Below, piece after piece: positions 1 to 8,608 of a stretch of 55,082 nucleotides of DNA. The translations under genes were made by a program, and so were the position numbers. The notes under the pieces are model-generated. The model searched no databases and had not been told where the DNA came from. It saw nothing but the letters and a program-made list of their open reading frames with translations. Within the stretch, counting starts at the first letter, position 1, and each line of letters starts with the position of its first letter. Source of the stretch: Gammaproteobacteria bacterium (lineage in GTDB: Bacteria > Pseudomonadota > Gammaproteobacteria > Nitrosococcales > Methylophagaceae); NCBI GenBank assembly GCA_029882915.1, contig JAOUJZ010000008.1, positions 1 to 55,082 of the forward strand, given 5' to 3'.

Positions 1-1
1 G

Positions 2-1087
2 GTTGAAGGTAAAACTGAATATACGTCATTACTGTACATCCCATCTAAAGCACCGTTTGATCTGTGGGATCGAGATCGCATGCACGGTCTTAAACTGTAT
101 GTAAAACGTGTCTTTATTATGGAAGATGCCGAGCAGTTAATGCCGCGTTACCTGCGTTTTATCCGTGGTGTGATTGATACCAACGATTTGCCATTGAATG
201 TGTCACGTGAAATTTTACAGGGCAGTAAAACAATTGACAGTATTCGTACTGCATCAGTGAAAAAAGTGCTGAGCGAACTGGCAAAGATGGCTAAAAACGA
301 GCCTGAGCAATATGCGACTTTCTGGAAAGAGTTTGGCCAAGTTATTAAGGAAGGTCCAGGTGAAGACTTTGCCAACAAAGAGACATTGGCAAAATTGCTC
401 CGTTTCTCAACGACTGAAAGCGGTTCAGAAGAACAGACTGTTTCTCTGGAAGAGTATGTCGGTCGTATGAAAGACAAGCAAGACAAGATCTACTACATTA
501 CGGCAGAAACTTTTGCGGCTGCGAAAAACAGTCCGCATCTGGAAGTGTTCCGTAAGAAAGGCATTGAAGTGTTGTTGTTGGCAGATCGCGTTGATGAGTG
601 GTTGACCAATTCATTGACTGAATTTGATGGCAAACAATTGCAATCTGTTGCTAAAGGCGATCTGGATCTGGGTGAGTTGGAAGACGAAGCTGAGAAAAAA
701 GCGCATGAAGAAGTGGATAAAAACTTCGAAGATCTGGTTGAGCGTGTCAAAACAACGTTGGGTGACAAGGTTAAAGATGTGCGTATTACCCATCGTTTGA
801 CGGATTCTCCAGCGTGTTTGGTGGCAGATGCCAATGACATGAGTGCTAACCTTGAACGTATGCTCAAGGCCGCCGGTCAGCAGGTGGGTGGTTCAAAACC
901 AATCTTTGAATTGAACCCTGAACACCCAATGGTTGCGCGTTTGAAAGACGAGTCGGATGACACCCGTTTTGAAGACTGGTCATCTATTTTGTTTGATCAA
1001 GCACTATTGGCCGAAGGTGGTCAATTAGAAGATCCTGCGAGTTATGTAAAGCGTTTGAATGAGCTTTTATTAACGCTGACTAAATAA
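2..1087 (+). CDS. htpG: Molecular chaperone HtpG (Hsp90 family), 5'-truncated by the window edge
   Basis: This is the middle and C-terminal part of bacterial Hsp90, an ATP-dependent cytosolic chaperone. The frame is open from base 2 and begins in the conserved middle-domain block ([11 protein letters not shown]), then [21 protein letters not shown]-like sequence and SREILQ, all typical of HtpG. The C-terminal dimerisation domain includes NPEHPMV near the end. The N-terminal ATPase domain lies outside the window. About 360 residues are visible of a family that is usually 620-640 long. The gene is followed at once by a strong terminator and then by hslO, another stress chaperone. Identification is very secure; the start cannot be seen. 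Confidence 0.97.
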   Translation, partial: VEGKTEYTSLLYIPSKAPFDLWDRDRMHGLKLYVKRVFIMEDAEQLMPRYLRFIRGVIDTNDLPLNVSREILQGSKTIDSIRTASVKKVLSELAKMAKNEPEQYATFWKEFGQVIKEGPGEDFANKETLAKLLRFSTTESGSEEQTVSLEEYVGRMKDKQDKIYYITAETFAAAKNSPHLEVFRKKGIEVLLLADRVDEWLTNSLTEFDGKQLQSVAKGDLDLGELEDEAEKKAHEEVDKNFEDLVERVKTTLGDKVKDVRITHRLTDSPACLVADANDMSANLERMLKAAGQQVGGSKPIFELNPEHPMVARLKDESDDTRFEDWSSILFDQALLAEGGQLEDPASYVKRLNELLLTLTK

Positions 1088-1107
1088 AGAATCTCTCTTT
1101 ATGCTGT

Positions 1108-1143
1108 AAAATGCCGGGTAGGTTTCTGCCCGGCATTTTTTTT
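1108..1143 (+). terminator. Rho-independent terminator after htpG
   Basis: An 11-bp stem (arms 1108-1118 and 1129-1139, core GCCGGG/CCCGGC) closes a 10-base loop and runs into a T tract at 1136-1143. It lies 20 bases after the htpG stop and directly before the hslO start, so hslO probably depends on readthrough or on its own weak signals. Confidence 0.9.
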
Positions 1144-1152
1144 GGGAAAATT

Positions 1153-2079
1153 ATGAACGATACAACATTAAAGCCATCTGGCGTTACGTCATTTCAGTCT
1201 GATAATTTGCAACGCTTTATTTTCGACAATGCCCCTGTTCGAGGCGAATGGGTACACATGCAGGACAGTTGGCAGCAAGTGCTGACACGACGTGAATATC
1301 CACCTGCAATCCAACATTTACTGGGTCAGATGATGGCGGCGGCTGCATTATTGGCTGCAACGGTCAAAATAAAAGGTCGATTGGTATTGCAAATCAAATC
1401 AGCTGGCCCGGTTGATCTGATGATGGTGGAATGTACCAGTGACAATACTTTGCGAGCCTTTGCTCAATGGGATGGTCATGTGGCTGATAATGCTACGATG
1501 GTAGAGGTGACGGGCGAGGGTACGTTGGCAATTACCATTGAAGTGGAGGGAGCTAAACAACCATATCAAGGTGTGGTGAGTTTGCAAGGTGACTCTATTG
1601 CTGCAGTTCTGGAAACGTATTTCACACAATCGGAACAATTGGACACTAAAATTTGGCTGGCAGCAGATGAAAATGCAGTAGCAGGCTTGTTTTTACAGCA
1701 AATGCCTAGCGAGCAACATACTAAAGACGAAGATGAAGAAAACTGGTCAAGGTTGAGTCAACTGGCGGCGACTGTTACAACCAGCGAGTTATTAGAATTG
1801 GGAGTAGGTACTTTACTACATCGCCTGTTCCATGAAGAAGAGTGTCGCTTGTTACAGGCAACAGAACTCACTTTTGCCTGTAACTGTTCACGTGAACGTG
1901 TAGCGGACACAATCAGTTTATTGGGTGAGAAGGATGCACACGACTTGCTTGAGGAAAAAGGAATTATTGAAGCTGCCTGTGAATTTTGTAATGAGCATTA
2001 TCGCTTTGATAAGGTCGATGTGGCACAGATTTTTTCTGATGTTGCTCCATCAAGCAGTGACTCTTCAACCCTACATTAA
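1153..2079 (+). CDS. hslO: Redox-regulated chaperone Hsp33
   Basis: Hsp33 is a cytosolic holdase activated by oxidative unfolding when its four zinc-binding cysteines form disulfides. The C-terminal zinc site is intact: C243-x-C245 (ACNCS) and C276-x-x-C279 (CEFC). I chose ATG 1153 (308 residues, MNDTTL...) over an in-frame ATG at 1111, because the latter sits inside the htpG terminator hairpin and would add 14 unrelated residues. The length agrees with the family (about 290-300). The gene lies just downstream of htpG, so two stress chaperones are neighbours. No clear Shine-Dalgarno precedes the start beyond GGGAAAA. Confidence 0.95.
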   Translation: MNDTTLKPSGVTSFQSDNLQRFIFDNAPVRGEWVHMQDSWQQVLTRREYPPAIQHLLGQMMAAAALLAATVKIKGRLVLQIKSAGPVDLMMVECTSDNTLRAFAQWDGHVADNATMVEVTGEGTLAITIEVEGAKQPYQGVVSLQGDSIAAVLETYFTQSEQLDTKIWLAADENAVAGLFLQQMPSEQHTKDEDEENWSRLSQLAATVTTSELLELGVGTLLHRLFHEEECRLLQATELTFACNCSRERVADTISLLGEKDAHDLLEEKGIIEAACEFCNEHYRFDKVDVAQIFSDVAPSSSDSSTLH

Positions 2080-2167
2080 TAGTGGAATTCGCCCAAAAGC
2101 TTTTTTTACAATAAAATCGAACAAGTTTGTATAGCACTAAATCATAAAATTATTAGGGTAATAGACC

Positions 2168-3439
2168 ATGGCGCATGTAGTCATTATTGGGGCGAGTACG
2201 GGTGGTTTGCCAGCCGCCTATGAAATGCGAGCGGCATTGGGTGCTGAACATAAGGTCACGGTTGTATCCAACACACCTGTTTTTCACTTTGTACCTAGTA
2301 ATCCCTGGGTTGCTGTGGGTTGGCGGAAGCGTAAAGACACCTGTTTTGATTTGGAACCTCACTTGGCGGCTAAAGATATAGCCTTTAGTGCTGAAGGTGT
2401 GACAGAGATTAGAGCCGAAGATAACCAACTGTTGTTGGGTGATGGCTTAACGCTTGATTACGATTATCTGATTGTCTCTACTGGTCCTAAGCTGGCCTTT
2501 GATGAGGTTGATGGTTTGGGCCCTGAAGGGCACACCGAATCTATCTGTACAATTGAACATGCTGAGAAGGCCTATGAGTCATGGCAGAACTTTCTTAAAA
2601 ATCCCGGGCCGATAGTTGTCGGTGCTGTACAAGGTGCCTCTTGCTATGGGCCTTCTTACGAATTTGCCATGATTGTGAATCGGGCGCTACGCAAAGCCAA
2701 AATTCGCGATCAAGTACCGATGACATTTGTAACGGCTGAACCCTATATTGGCCATCTTGGTTTAGGTGGCGTGGGTGACTCTAAAGGTTTGCTTGAATCA
2801 GAGTTCAGACATAACGACATTAAATGGATCACTAATGCCAGAGTCAGAACAGTTGAAGCTGGAAAAATGATTGTTGAAGAAGTAAATGAGCAGGCCGAAA
2901 TCATCAAAATTCATGAATTACCCTTTAATTACTCAATGATGCTTCCGGCATTCAAAGGTGTGGATTGTGTGGCTAATCTGGGCGAAGAAGCGGTGAATCC
3001 ACGTGGCTTTTTGAAAGTGGATGACTTTCAGCGAAACCCCAAATATCCAAACATTTATGGTATTGGTGTTTGTATTGCCATTCCGCCCGTTGAAGCAACA
3101 CCATTGCCGGTTGGCGCTCCTAAAACTGGTTATATGATTGAAAGTATGGCAACCGCATCTGTGGCTAACATTAAAGCAGTGATCGGCGGTCAAGAACCAA
3201 CGACAAAAGCAACATGGAATGCTATCTGTCTGGCTGATATGGGAAACACGGGTGCAGCCTTTGTCGCCATGCCTCAAATTCCTCCACGTAATACAGCCTG
3301 GATGAAAAAAGGAAAATGGGTACATTGGGCGAAAGTGGGCTTTGAAAAATACTATATCTACAAAATGAAAAAAGGATCATCAGATCCTGTGTTTGAAAAA
3401 TACTTTTTGAAAGTTTTGGGAATAGGAAAGACGAAATAA
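2168..3439 (+). CDS. sqr: Sulfide:quinone oxidoreductase, type I-like
   Basis: A membrane-associated flavoprotein of the disulfide reductase superfamily that oxidises sulfide and passes electrons to the quinone pool. The N-terminus has the FAD dinucleotide motif (GASTGG, residues 8-13), and PSNPWVAVGW follows. The three cysteines used by well-studied SQRs are all present at matching positions: C127 (SIC), C159 (GASC) and C354 (NAIC). The protein closely resembles, from memory, the Acidithiobacillus ferrooxidans enzyme, including VEATPLPVGAPKTGYMIES and the basic C-terminal helix that should bind the membrane. Length 423. AGGG lies 9 bases before the ATG. It appears monocistronic, 88 bases after hslO. 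Flavocytochrome c subunit FccB is the nearest alternative but lacks this pattern. Confidence 0.92.
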   Translation: MAHVVIIGASTGGLPAAYEMRAALGAEHKVTVVSNTPVFHFVPSNPWVAVGWRKRKDTCFDLEPHLAAKDIAFSAEGVTEIRAEDNQLLLGDGLTLDYDYLIVSTGPKLAFDEVDGLGPEGHTESICTIEHAEKAYESWQNFLKNPGPIVVGAVQGASCYGPSYEFAMIVNRALRKAKIRDQVPMTFVTAEPYIGHLGLGGVGDSKGLLESEFRHNDIKWITNARVRTVEAGKMIVEEVNEQAEIIKIHELPFNYSMMLPAFKGVDCVANLGEEAVNPRGFLKVDDFQRNPKYPNIYGIGVCIAIPPVEATPLPVGAPKTGYMIESMATASVANIKAVIGGQEPTTKATWNAICLADMGNTGAAFVAMPQIPPRNTAWMKKGKWVHWAKVGFEKYYIYKMKKGSSDPVFEKYFLKVLGIGKTK

Positions 3440-3570
3440 CGTTTTTGTTAATCTGAAAGTGTTGATGTCAGGTTATTCGACAGTGATTAGAGCTTGATTG
3501 CACTGAAACTGTACATTATTTCAGTTAATGGTGAATGGATGTGCGGAGTAAAAAATACTAGCAATGGATG

Positions 3571-4695
3571 TTAGTCAGCAGAATGTTTACTGCCGATTAA
3601 CTCCACCCAAAAGATGGAACCTTCGCCTTCGGTGCTTTCGACTTCTAGTTCACCACCCATGAGTTCGATAATTTTTCGGGTAATAGGCAATCCAATACCG
3701 GTACCTTCAATATCAGACTCTTCAGCACCCAAACGGTTAAATGCTTCAAATAATTTGGGAATATCTTCTTGAGCAATACCTTTACCTGTATCTGAAATAC
3801 CGACTTTTACATGCCCCTCAGGAGTGGTTTTCACTAATAAATTAACTTCACCATTGGGCTTATTATATTTAATAGCATTACTCAGCAGGTTGAGAAAAAC
3901 CTGTTTCAATCTTTTGTGGTCAGCCGTCAGTGTGTACATAACATCGGTACGACGAGGAAAGTTCAGGCGAACATTAAATTTATCAGCCATCGGCTGAGTT
4001 AAACTGAATGATTCTTTGATAAGTTGAGACAGCTCGACAGCAGATAGATCAATATCAATGATGCCGGCTTCAATTTTTGCGAGGTTAGTCACTTCATTGA
4101 TTAAATCTTCTTGGTGTTTAGCCGCTTCTAATATTAAGCCGCAACTTTCTAAGATACTTTCATTGTCAGTATCAAGTTGGATTAATTGACTAAAACCGGA
4201 AATGGCATTCAGAGGGGTTTTAAGTTCATGAGCTAGACGGGAAACAAATTCAGATTTTGCATGATTGGATCGCTCCGCTAGAATTTTCGCATTCCTTAGT
4301 TCACGCTCCATCCTGCGATTATCCAGACGTATGCTCAATCGAGAGAGTACTTCAACCTCGGATAAAGGCTTAGTGATGTAGTCTGTTGCACCGTTGTCGA
4401 AAGCCAGTTGAATAAGTTCAGCCTGTTGGAGGCCAGTCATGATGAGAATGGGGGTGTGTTTGTAGCCCAGTTCTTCCCGAACGCGACGAGTGACTTCAAG
4501 GCCAGATTGCCCCGGCATTTCAATATCCATCAAAACCAAATCATATTCATGATCTTTAATGTATTCAAATGCTTGGTCACCATTTACAGCTTCGGTGACA
4601 GTGACGTTTAACGGTAGCAGAATTTCTTTTAAATACAGGCGGATACTTTCAACATCATCTGCAATTAGTATTTCAAGTGATTCTGGTGATTTCAT
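3571..4695 (-). CDS. Receiver domain-histidine kinase (REC-HisKA-HATPase)
   Basis: A soluble hybrid sensor protein with the receiver domain first. The receiver (residues about 8-125) has the acidic pair D13/D14, phospho-acceptor D57 (LMDIEMPG) and K109 (TKP). It is followed by a HisKA helix with H156 (RLAHELKTPLNA) and a HATPase with the N box (LLSNAIKYN), DTGKGI and GTGIGLPI motifs. There are no membrane segments, so its input must come through phosphorylation of the receiver or from a partner. I chose ATG 4695, preceded by AAGGG, over an upstream in-frame TTG at 4716. It converges on sqr; no partner regulator gene is adjacent. The signal is unknown. Confidence 0.92.
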   Translation of the reverse strand: MKSPESLEILIADDVESIRLYLKEILLPLNVTVTEAVNGDQAFEYIKDHEYDLVLMDIEMPGQSGLEVTRRVREELGYKHTPILIMTGLQQAELIQLAFDNGATDYITKPLSEVEVLSRLSIRLDNRRMERELRNAKILAERSNHAKSEFVSRLAHELKTPLNAISGFSQLIQLDTDNESILESCGLILEAAKHQEDLINEVTNLAKIEAGIIDIDLSAVELSQLIKESFSLTQPMADKFNVRLNFPRRTDVMYTLTADHKRLKQVFLNLLSNAIKYNKPNGEVNLLVKTTPEGHVKVGISDTGKGIAQEDIPKLFEAFNRLGAEESDIEGTGIGLPITRKIIELMGGELEVESTEGEGSIFWVELIGSKHSAD

Positions 4696-4802
4696 TCTAA
4701 CGATATCCCTTTTCAATCAAGCGATATGAAGTCATTTTTAAATAACAGTGAGTTTATCAGTTATTTAAAGAAAAATGGGTATATCGTATGAATTGTCTTT
4801 AT

Positions 4803-5186
4803 CTAATCGAAAACATCATCATCGTCGAAATCGTCGTTATCTTCATCGTCTTCTTCTTTTATTGCCACTTTCGCAGCGGAATCCTGAGCGGTTTCAGTTT
4901 TGTATGAAAAAGATTTGTTGTGTGACCGCATAAATTGTTGACGGGCAGCTTCCCAAGCTTTCTTATGTTGTGATTTTGCCTGGTTAAATTGCTCTTCATC
5001 TAATGGAAATAATTTTGGTGTTACGATCGATTCATCATATTGAATGATGGCATTGCGCTCTGTGTTGTAGAGATAGATTCTACCTTTATCAGCAGGGGGT
5101 AATTGTTGATCACGGATGATAATAACATTGCCTTTTGCTGTTCTAAGCTCACCGTACCAGATATCATTATTTAAAGGGTCGTTCAT
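4803..5186 (-). CDS. Hypothetical protein with strongly acidic C-terminal tail
   Basis: A 127-residue protein that I do not recognise. The first 60 residues look like a small compact beta-rich domain (WYGELRTAKGNVIIIRD, GRIYLYNTER). A basic, aromatic helix-like middle (KKAWEAARQQF) follows. The last 20 or so residues are almost entirely Asp and Glu, ending DDDDVFD. No signal peptide or membrane helix is visible. It has its own start (ATG at 5186 preceded by GAGGATTTATTTCT on the coding strand) and lies between the sensor kinase and the divergent recC. An acidic tail of this kind often goes with nucleic-acid mimicry or partner binding, but that is only a guess. Confidence 0.75.
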   Translation of the reverse strand: MNDPLNNDIWYGELRTAKGNVIIIRDQQLPPADKGRIYLYNTERNAIIQYDESIVTPKLFPLDEEQFNQAKSQHKKAWEAARQQFMRSHNKSFSYKTETAQDSAAKVAIKEEDDEDNDDFDDDDVFD

Positions 5187-5326
5187 AGAAATAAATCCTC
5201 ATAAAATCTATTTTTGATGGTAGTGCAGTCTCATCTATCATCTCAAGATCGCGAATATTGCATTTGAGAAGAAGTTTTTGCAATGTTTTTTTTCACATGA
5301 GTTTTTCGTCAATGAAAATACTTTCA

Positions 5327-5356
5327 TTGTTTCAGGTTACTGTATTCTCGTATCAT
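5327..5356 (+). promoter_or_regulatory. Candidate promoter for recCBD
   Basis: TTGTTT (5327-5332) and TATCAT (5351-5356) are separated by 18 bases and end 30 bases before the recC ATG. AAGG follows at a good ribosome-binding distance. It is a plausible but weak sigma-70 match; nothing else in the 200-base gap stands out. Confidence 0.35.
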
Positions 5357-5386
5357 GTCGTTTAATATGGAATTAAGGCCAACGAT

Positions 5387-8300
5387 ATGCTGAAGGTTGT
5401 GTATAGCAATAATATGGTGCAGTTAGCTGCACACCTTGCTGATATGCAACAAAATAATCCTTTACCCCCTTTGGAGTCGGAAACGGTTATTGTGCAGAGT
5501 AATGAGCTGGCGCGATGGTTGTCTTTGTTTCTAGCCGGACAGCATGGCATCGCCAGCCATATTGAATTTCCATTTCCATCGGCTTACATCTGGGCATTGT
5601 CTCGACGTCTATTGGCCGATATCCCCAAACAGTCAATCTTTTCAACCGATGCGATGACATGGCGTATTTTTGATCTGTTGCCGCAGTGTCGCCAGCAATC
5701 TGGTTTTGAAATAATTGATGCCTATTTAGGCGATCAGGATGACACGCTTAAGCGCTATGCACTGTCCCACCGTATTGCGGATACATTTGACCAGTATCTG
5801 ATGTATCGCCCGGACTGGATTCACTCTTGGGAGCAGGGACAAACACCAAACTGGCAAGCTAAGTTGTGGCGACGTCTAACCGAAGGTGATGACAAACCAA
5901 AGCATCGGGCGAATCTGCTACAACAATTGCAGGCAATGTTATCGACAGCAAAAGAACGACCGGCAGGATTGCCGCCACGACTGGCTATTTTTGGGATTTC
6001 TGCACTGCCTCCAGTGTATATGGATCTGTTGGAGTTGATGGCTCGATACTGTGATATTACGCTGTTCTTTTTATCACCCAGTGAAGAATACTGGGGCGAC
6101 TTGGTTGATCCAAAAACACAGGCTAAGCGTTTAGTGACTGCACCTGAAGAAGCCGACTATCTAGTATCTGGTCATGCCTTGCTGGCAAGTTTAGGCAAGC
6201 AGGGACAGGACTTTTTTGAGCAATTACAGGCTTATCCACATCAACAACAGACATTATTTATACCGCCTCAGCAGGATCATTTGTTGGGGCAGTTGCAGCA
6301 CGATATTTTTTCGTTAACGGACATGAATGATCGGCCAAAACAAACCATAAGCAAAGATGATGACTCTATTTTGATTCACGCTTGCCATAGTGCAATGCGT
6401 GAGGTTGAAGTGCTGCATGATCAATTACTGGCCTTGTTTGAACGCCATCCAGAATTGTCACCAACGGACGTAGTGGTGATGACACCGGATGTGGGAATTT
6501 ATACGCCCTGGATTGATGCCGTGTTCGGTTGCACGACAGCCGATCAATTTATCCCTTATGGCATTGCAGATGCGGGCGCGAAAAAACAAAGTCCGGTGTT
6601 GTCGGCGTTTATGAGTTTACTGAATTTACCGCAATCTCGTTTTGATGTTGAAACGGTCACGGCGTTACTGGAATGTCCGGCGATCCAGAATCGGTTTGCA
6701 ATAGATGAACAGCAATTGGAGCTGATTCGTTATTGGTTACGTGAAACACATACTCGATGGGGATTATCGGCGCAGGATAAAGCGACGTTAGGATTGCCTG
6801 AAATTGGAAGCAATACCTGGCGAGCAGGGTTAGATCGTTTATTGCTGGGTTACGCAATGCCATTGTCAGTGGATGGCGAACAATGGGAGCTGTTTGATGG
6901 CAAATTAGGATTTGATGGCATCAGTTCTGATCGTGCAGAAACCATGGCCCAACTCTGTGCCTTTATAGATAGTCTTGAACAATTCAGACAACGTTTAAAA
7001 GGTGAATTTACTGCCAGACAATGGCAACAGCAATTGTTGAAATTACTAGACGATATGTTTGTGGCGACCGGCAATAATGACAGCGATGAAGCAGAATTGT
7101 TGTTGATTAGAAATGAACTGGACAAATTAGTCGAAACCACTGAATTGGCCGGGTTTGAACAGGCCATGAATTGTGATCTGGTCAAAGAATGGCTCAAGGG
7201 GCATCTGGATCTCAGCCCGTCACAGTCTCGTTTTATGGGGCATGGTGTGACCTTCTGCGGCATGGTGCCGATGCGAAGTATTCCATTCAAAGTGGTTTGC
7301 CTGATTGGTATGAATGATGAGAGTTACCCTCGTCGTCAGCCGATGCAAGGTTTTGACTTGCTGTCACAGGATTTTAGAAAAGGTGACCGTTCTAGGCGTG
7401 ATGATGACCGTTATCTGTTTCTGGAATCGATTTTATCAGCACAATCGCATCTCTATATCAGTTATGTGGGTGCCAGTATTTATGATAACTCAACAATACC
7501 ACCATCGGTTTTGGTAAGTGATTTACGCGACGTATTGCGACAAGGTTTTGAGACCGCTGATTCGGGTGATATCTGGCAGCAAATTCTAACCCCACATCCC
7601 CTACAGGCATTCAGCCAACGATATTTTGATGGCTCATCGGAAAAGCTATTCAGTTATGTGACTGCTCATTGTCCACCTCAGGCTAAAGATAAAGGCAAAC
7701 CACAGATGTGGTTTGAGCAGTCGTTACCAGAAGCCGATGAGTCATGGCGACAGGTCAGCTTGAATCAATTGCTGAATTTCTTCCGGCATCCTGCCAGATT
7801 TTTATTGCAGGAGCGGTTGGGGTTAAGACTGGACTTGGCTGATGAAATACTGGAAACACGCGAGCCTTTTGCCTTAGATGGCTTGCAGGCATGGCAGTTA
7901 CGTCAACAGTTGCTGGATTATCGCCTGCAGGACAGAAACCTGACTGAAGCAATGACCATGATTCAGGCCACAGGTGTATTGCCGCAAGGCACGATGGGCG
8001 AACAGGTATTTATAGACCAGACTGAAAAAGTGGATGTGTTCGCCGACAAATTATTGCCTAAATACCCGGAAGAGTTTTTGCCACCGCAGGCGTTTGAATT
8101 GAATATTAGCGGCTTTACCTTGATGGGGCAATTACATGGCGTTGCCAGTAGTGGTTTATTCAGTTATCGCATGGGTAAAACGAAAGGCAGTCAATTGTTA
8201 TCAGTATGGATTCAACATCTGGTGCTCAACTGTCTGCAACCTGAAGGGGTGGCATGTGAAAGCCGTTTAATTACCGAGAATGGTGATTATCAATTCCAGC

Positions 8301-8608
8301 CTGTTCCAGAGGCAGAGCTACTATTACACAACTTGCTTGAGTTGTATTGGCAGGGTTTGCAGAACCCTTTGCCATTGTTTGCCAATACCAGTTATGCCTT
8401 TGCCCAGACCAGTCTCAATGGTGGCAAGGCCAATCCAGACATAGCCATACACACCGCATGGCAAGGTGGACAATTTCTAACGGGTGAAATGGAAGACTTA
8501 TATTACCAGCAACTGTATTCGACACCACCGTTGGATGGCGCGTTTAAAACACTGGCTCTAACTGTTTATGAACCACTACAGGCTCATTTGTCAGGAGGCA
8601 AACTGTGA
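5387..8608 (+). CDS. recC: Exodeoxyribonuclease V gamma subunit RecC
   Basis: RecC is the subunit of the RecBCD helicase-nuclease that splits the duplex and recognises the Chi sequence in the 3' strand. The N-terminus has the family block (VQSNELARWLSL, GIASHIEFPFP) and the inactive helicase-like and nuclease-like domains follow; GMVPMRSIPFKVVCLIGMNDESYPR is characteristic of RecC. Length 1073, slightly shorter than the E. coli protein (1122). The stop overlaps the recB GTG start by four bases, indicating translational coupling. Gene order is recC-recB-recD without the ptrA gene found in enterobacteria. AAGG lies 8 bases before ATG 5387. Confidence 0.97.
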   Translation: MLKVVYSNNMVQLAAHLADMQQNNPLPPLESETVIVQSNELARWLSLFLAGQHGIASHIEFPFPSAYIWALSRRLLADIPKQSIFSTDAMTWRIFDLLPQCRQQSGFEIIDAYLGDQDDTLKRYALSHRIADTFDQYLMYRPDWIHSWEQGQTPNWQAKLWRRLTEGDDKPKHRANLLQQLQAMLSTAKERPAGLPPRLAIFGISALPPVYMDLLELMARYCDITLFFLSPSEEYWGDLVDPKTQAKRLVTAPEEADYLVSGHALLASLGKQGQDFFEQLQAYPHQQQTLFIPPQQDHLLGQLQHDIFSLTDMNDRPKQTISKDDDSILIHACHSAMREVEVLHDQLLALFERHPELSPTDVVVMTPDVGIYTPWIDAVFGCTTADQFIPYGIADAGAKKQSPVLSAFMSLLNLPQSRFDVETVTALLECPAIQNRFAIDEQQLELIRYWLRETHTRWGLSAQDKATLGLPEIGSNTWRAGLDRLLLGYAMPLSVDGEQWELFDGKLGFDGISSDRAETMAQLCAFIDSLEQFRQRLKGEFTARQWQQQLLKLLDDMFVATGNNDSDEAELLLIRNELDKLVETTELAGFEQAMNCDLVKEWLKGHLDLSPSQSRFMGHGVTFCGMVPMRSIPFKVVCLIGMNDESYPRRQPMQGFDLLSQDFRKGDRSRRDDDRYLFLESILSAQSHLYISYVGASIYDNSTIPPSVLVSDLRDVLRQGFETADSGDIWQQILTPHPLQAFSQRYFDGSSEKLFSYVTAHCPPQAKDKGKPQMWFEQSLPEADESWRQVSLNQLLNFFRHPARFLLQERLGLRLDLADEILETREPFALDGLQAWQLRQQLLDYRLQDRNLTEAMTMIQATGVLPQGTMGEQVFIDQTEKVDVFADKLLPKYPEEFLPPQAFELNISGFTLMGQLHGVASSGLFSYRMGKTKGSQLLSVWIQHLVLNCLQPEGVACESRLITENGDYQFQPVPEAELLLHNLLELYWQGLQNPLPLFANTSYAFAQTSLNGGKANPDIAIHTAWQGGQFLTGEMEDLYYQQLYSTPPLDGAFKTLALTVYEPLQAHLSGGKL

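Noticed and set aside
1111-1152. Upstream ATG start for hslO at 1111
   Set aside because: It lies within the htpG terminator hairpin and the added residues do not resemble Hsp33.
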